Below are positions 14,424-15,847 of a DNA stretch of 15,847 bases, one piece after another. The position numbers were made by a program, and so were the translations under genes. Origin of the DNA: Methylocystaceae bacterium (GTDB taxonomy: Bacteria > Pseudomonadota > Alphaproteobacteria > Rhizobiales > Beijerinckiaceae); contig PLZT01000677.1 of the NCBI GenBank assembly GCA_003152255.1, positions 223-16,069 on the forward strand, in the 5' to 3' direction. The number at the start of each line of letters is the position of its first letter. Position 1 is the first letter of the stretch. A model generated the notes under the pieces. That model was not told where the DNA came from and searched no databases. It was given only the letters and a program-made list of their open reading frames with translations.

Positions 14424-15338
14424 ATGTCTGACGAAAGCGCCCGCGCGGCGAACGCCGGCTACACCGCATTCGGCCTCAGGGCGGAAGCTGAACCGATCGC
14501 GCCCGGTCTGCATGTCGTGGCGACGCCGATCGGCAATCTGCGCGATATCTCGTTCCGGGCGCTGGCGACGCTCGCCGCCGCCGACGCGGTGATCGCCGAG
14601 GACACTCGCGTCACCAGCGTTCTTTTGGCGCATTACGGCATTTCCTCGCCGCTCGTCGCCTATCACGAGCACAACGCCAAGGTGATGCGGCCGCATCTTA
14701 TCGCGCGGCTGGAGGCGGGCGCCGCGCTGGCGCTGGTTTCCGACGCTGGCACGCCGCTTGTTTCGGACCCCGGGTTCAAGCTGGTGCACGAGGCGCTGGC
14801 GGCGGGCGTCAAGGTGACCTCGATTCCCGGCGCCTCGGCCGTGCTGGCGGCGCTGGTGGTCGCCGGCCTGCCGACCGACCGATTCTTTTTCGAGGGGTTC
14901 TTGCCGCATAAAAGCGGCCCGAGACGCGCGCGCCTCGCCGAGCTCGCGCGCATACCGGGCACGCTGGTGTTTTTCGAAAGCCCCCGCCGGATCGCCGAGA
15001 CGCTGCAAGACTGCCTCGCCGCGCTCGGCGACCGCGAGGCCGCCATCGCCCGCGAACTGACCAAGGTTTTCGAGACCGTGCGGCGCGGCTCGACCGCCGA
15101 ACTGGCGGCCGCTCTGGCGCGGGAGGAGCCGCCCAAGGGCGAGATCGTGCTGCTGATCGCGCCGCCCGAAGCCGGCGCGGAGGCGATTCTGGAGGCCGAC
15201 CTCGACGCGGCGATCGGCGCGGCGCTGACGACCCATTCGGTCAAGGACGCCGCCAGCGTCGTCTCGGCCGCGACCGGGCAGCCGCGCCGGCAGGTTTACG
15301 CCCGCGCGCTGCAAATCTCGGCGGGCCGCGAGAAGTGA
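14424..15338 (+). CDS. rsmI: 16S rRNA (cytidine(1402)-2'-O)-methyltransferase RsmI
   Basis: Methylates the 2'-OH of C1402 in the decoding centre of 16S rRNA using SAM. Seen: 304 residues, slightly longer than E. coli RsmI. The TP-methylase fold is marked by VVATPIGNLRDIS (31-43), VIAEDTRVTSVLL (57-69), LVSDAGTPLVSDPG (104-117), SIPGASAVLAAL (133-144) and FEGFLPHKSG (156-165). FESPRRIAETL (184-194) and the ELTKVFE region (211-217) are family-specific. The N-terminal 28 residues are extra and weakly ordered. ATG 14424 is preferred: GAGG (14415-14418) lies 5 bases upstream, while GTG 14418 falls inside that site. Its last codons overlap yraN by 4 bases (GTGA), indicating translational coupling. 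Confidence 0.95.
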   Translation: MSDESARAANAGYTAFGLRAEAEPIAPGLHVVATPIGNLRDISFRALATLAAADAVIAEDTRVTSVLLAHYGISSPLVAYHEHNAKVMRPHLIARLEAGAALALVSDAGTPLVSDPGFKLVHEALAAGVKVTSIPGASAVLAALVVAGLPTDRFFFEGFLPHKSGPRRARLAELARIPGTLVFFESPRRIAETLQDCLAALGDREAAIARELTKVFETVRRGSTAELAAALAREEPPKGEIVLLIAPPEAGAEAILEADLDAAIGAALTTHSVKDAASVVSAATGQPRRQVYARALQISAGREK

Positions 15339-15715
15339 ACCCGCCAGCCTCGCGAAAGCGCCGCGCCAACCACGACTTCGGCCTGCGCGCGGAAAGCCTC
15401 GCGGCGCTCTGGTTGCGATTGAAATTATACAAGATTCTGGCGCGCCGCTACCGCGTCAACGGGGGCGAGATCGACATTATCGCCAGACGCGGCGACGACA
15501 TCGTTTTCGTCGAGGTGAAGGCGCGCGGCGCGATGGACGACGCGCTGATCGCGATCACGCCGCAAAAGCAGCGGCGCCTCGCCAACGCCGCGGCGCGCTG
15601 GCTGGCGGCGAACCCCTGGGCCGCCCAGTATACGCTGCGCGCCGACGCCGTGTTCGTCGCCCCTCGCCGGCTGCCGCGCCATGTGATCGACGTGATGGAG
15701 CTGCGGATCGGGTGA
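15335..15715 (+). CDS. yraN: YraN/UPF0102 family endonuclease-fold protein
   Basis: Small cytoplasmic protein of the UPF0102 family, related in fold to restriction-type and Holliday-junction nucleases; its cellular role is not established. Seen: 126 residues, the usual length. GLRAESLAALWLRLKLYKILARRYRV is represented by RAESLAALWL (18-27) and YKILARRYRV (32-41). The nuclease-like core follows: NGGEIDIIARRGDDIVFVEVKAR (43-65), with Glu46, Asp48, Glu60 and Lys62 as the E-x-D...E-x-K metal site. KQRRLANAAARWLA (78-91) is the conserved helix after it. The start is GTG 15335, which overlaps the rsmI stop as GTGA. Together with rsmI and the divergent LpoA-like gene it reproduces the E. coli yraL-yraM-yraN gene group. 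Confidence 0.93.
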   Translation: MNPPASRKRRANHDFGLRAESLAALWLRLKLYKILARRYRVNGGEIDIIARRGDDIVFVEVKARGAMDDALIAITPQKQRRLANAAARWLAANPWAAQYTLRADAVFVAPRRLPRHVIDVMELRIG

Positions 15716-15806
15716 TGGGCGTCGCGACTGGACAGGGACGGGCGGGCGGGGCAAAAAGGCGCAAAGCAGGCCGCCTTCGCGCCGCGCAACCTCACGAGAC
15801 GCTAAT

Positions 15807-15847
15807 ATGAACAAGCCGGCAACGGACATCCAAACCCTCAAAGGCGC
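15807..15847 (+). CDS. Start of an unidentified gene, truncated by the window edge
   Basis: An ATG at 15807 opens a frame with no stop to the window end (MNKPATDIQTLKG). It is 91 bp after yraN on the same strand. Only a weak GAGA lies upstream (15796-15799). Glutathione synthetase gshB often follows yraN in Alphaproteobacteria, but these residues do not resemble its start. Too short to identify. Confidence 0.35.
   Translation, partial: MNKPATDIQTLKG

Noticed and set aside
1..15847. CRISPR arrays, tRNA or rRNA genes, transposases or integrases
   Set aside because: No regularly spaced repeats, cloverleaf-like segments or mobile-element proteins were seen on either strand.

Overview
The window is GC-rich chromosomal DNA of an alphaproteobacterium, probably of the order Hyphomicrobiales (Rhizobiales). 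This rests on gene content, strongly GC-biased third codon positions, a MutL carrying its own endonuclease motif, a short single-domain LpoA-like lipoprotein, and an intergenic element resembling repeats I remember from Rhizobiales genomes. A methanotroph-type genome (Methylocystis or Methylosinus) is my impression only. Most of the window is housekeeping, broken by two stretches that look acquired.

Left part (1-1738, plus strand): the 3' end of an ABC-F (Uup-like) ATPase, then methionine sulfoxide reductase msrB and a phospholipase/carboxylesterase-type serine hydrolase. A double-hairpin intergenic element (1823-1909) separates these from the next block.

Polysaccharide-tailoring block (1912-6027): two divergent gene pairs around a 247 bp control region. 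A SAM methyltransferase and an exported GH26-like glycosidase run on the minus strand. A NodB-fold polysaccharide deacetylase and a tandem GNAT-like acyltransferase run on the plus strand. The shared intergenic region carries two touching palindromes, which is what an operator would look like. There are no glycosyltransferases or export genes here, so any polymer must be made elsewhere. This block is the best candidate for an undescribed functional unit.

Translation and replication block (6051-12960): release factor 3 (prfC, minus), then an AT-rich orphan gene for a three-helix membrane protein (7872-8438, minus; the line 7981-8040 has 15 G/C of 60, against 46 of 60 at 8881-8940 in parC). A 342 bp non-coding stretch with palindromes follows, then parC (topoisomerase IV subunit A) and mutL (mismatch repair).

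Cell-envelope and ribosome block (12965-15847): an LpoA-like lipoprotein (minus) diverges from rsmI (16S rRNA C1402 2'-O-methyltransferase), which is translationally coupled to yraN. This is the E. coli yraL-yraM-yraN neighbourhood with the lipoprotein gene inverted. A near-perfect palindrome overlaps the predicted rsmI -10 element. A further gene probably begins at 15807 and runs off the window.

All assignments come from reading motifs by eye; no database search was possible.
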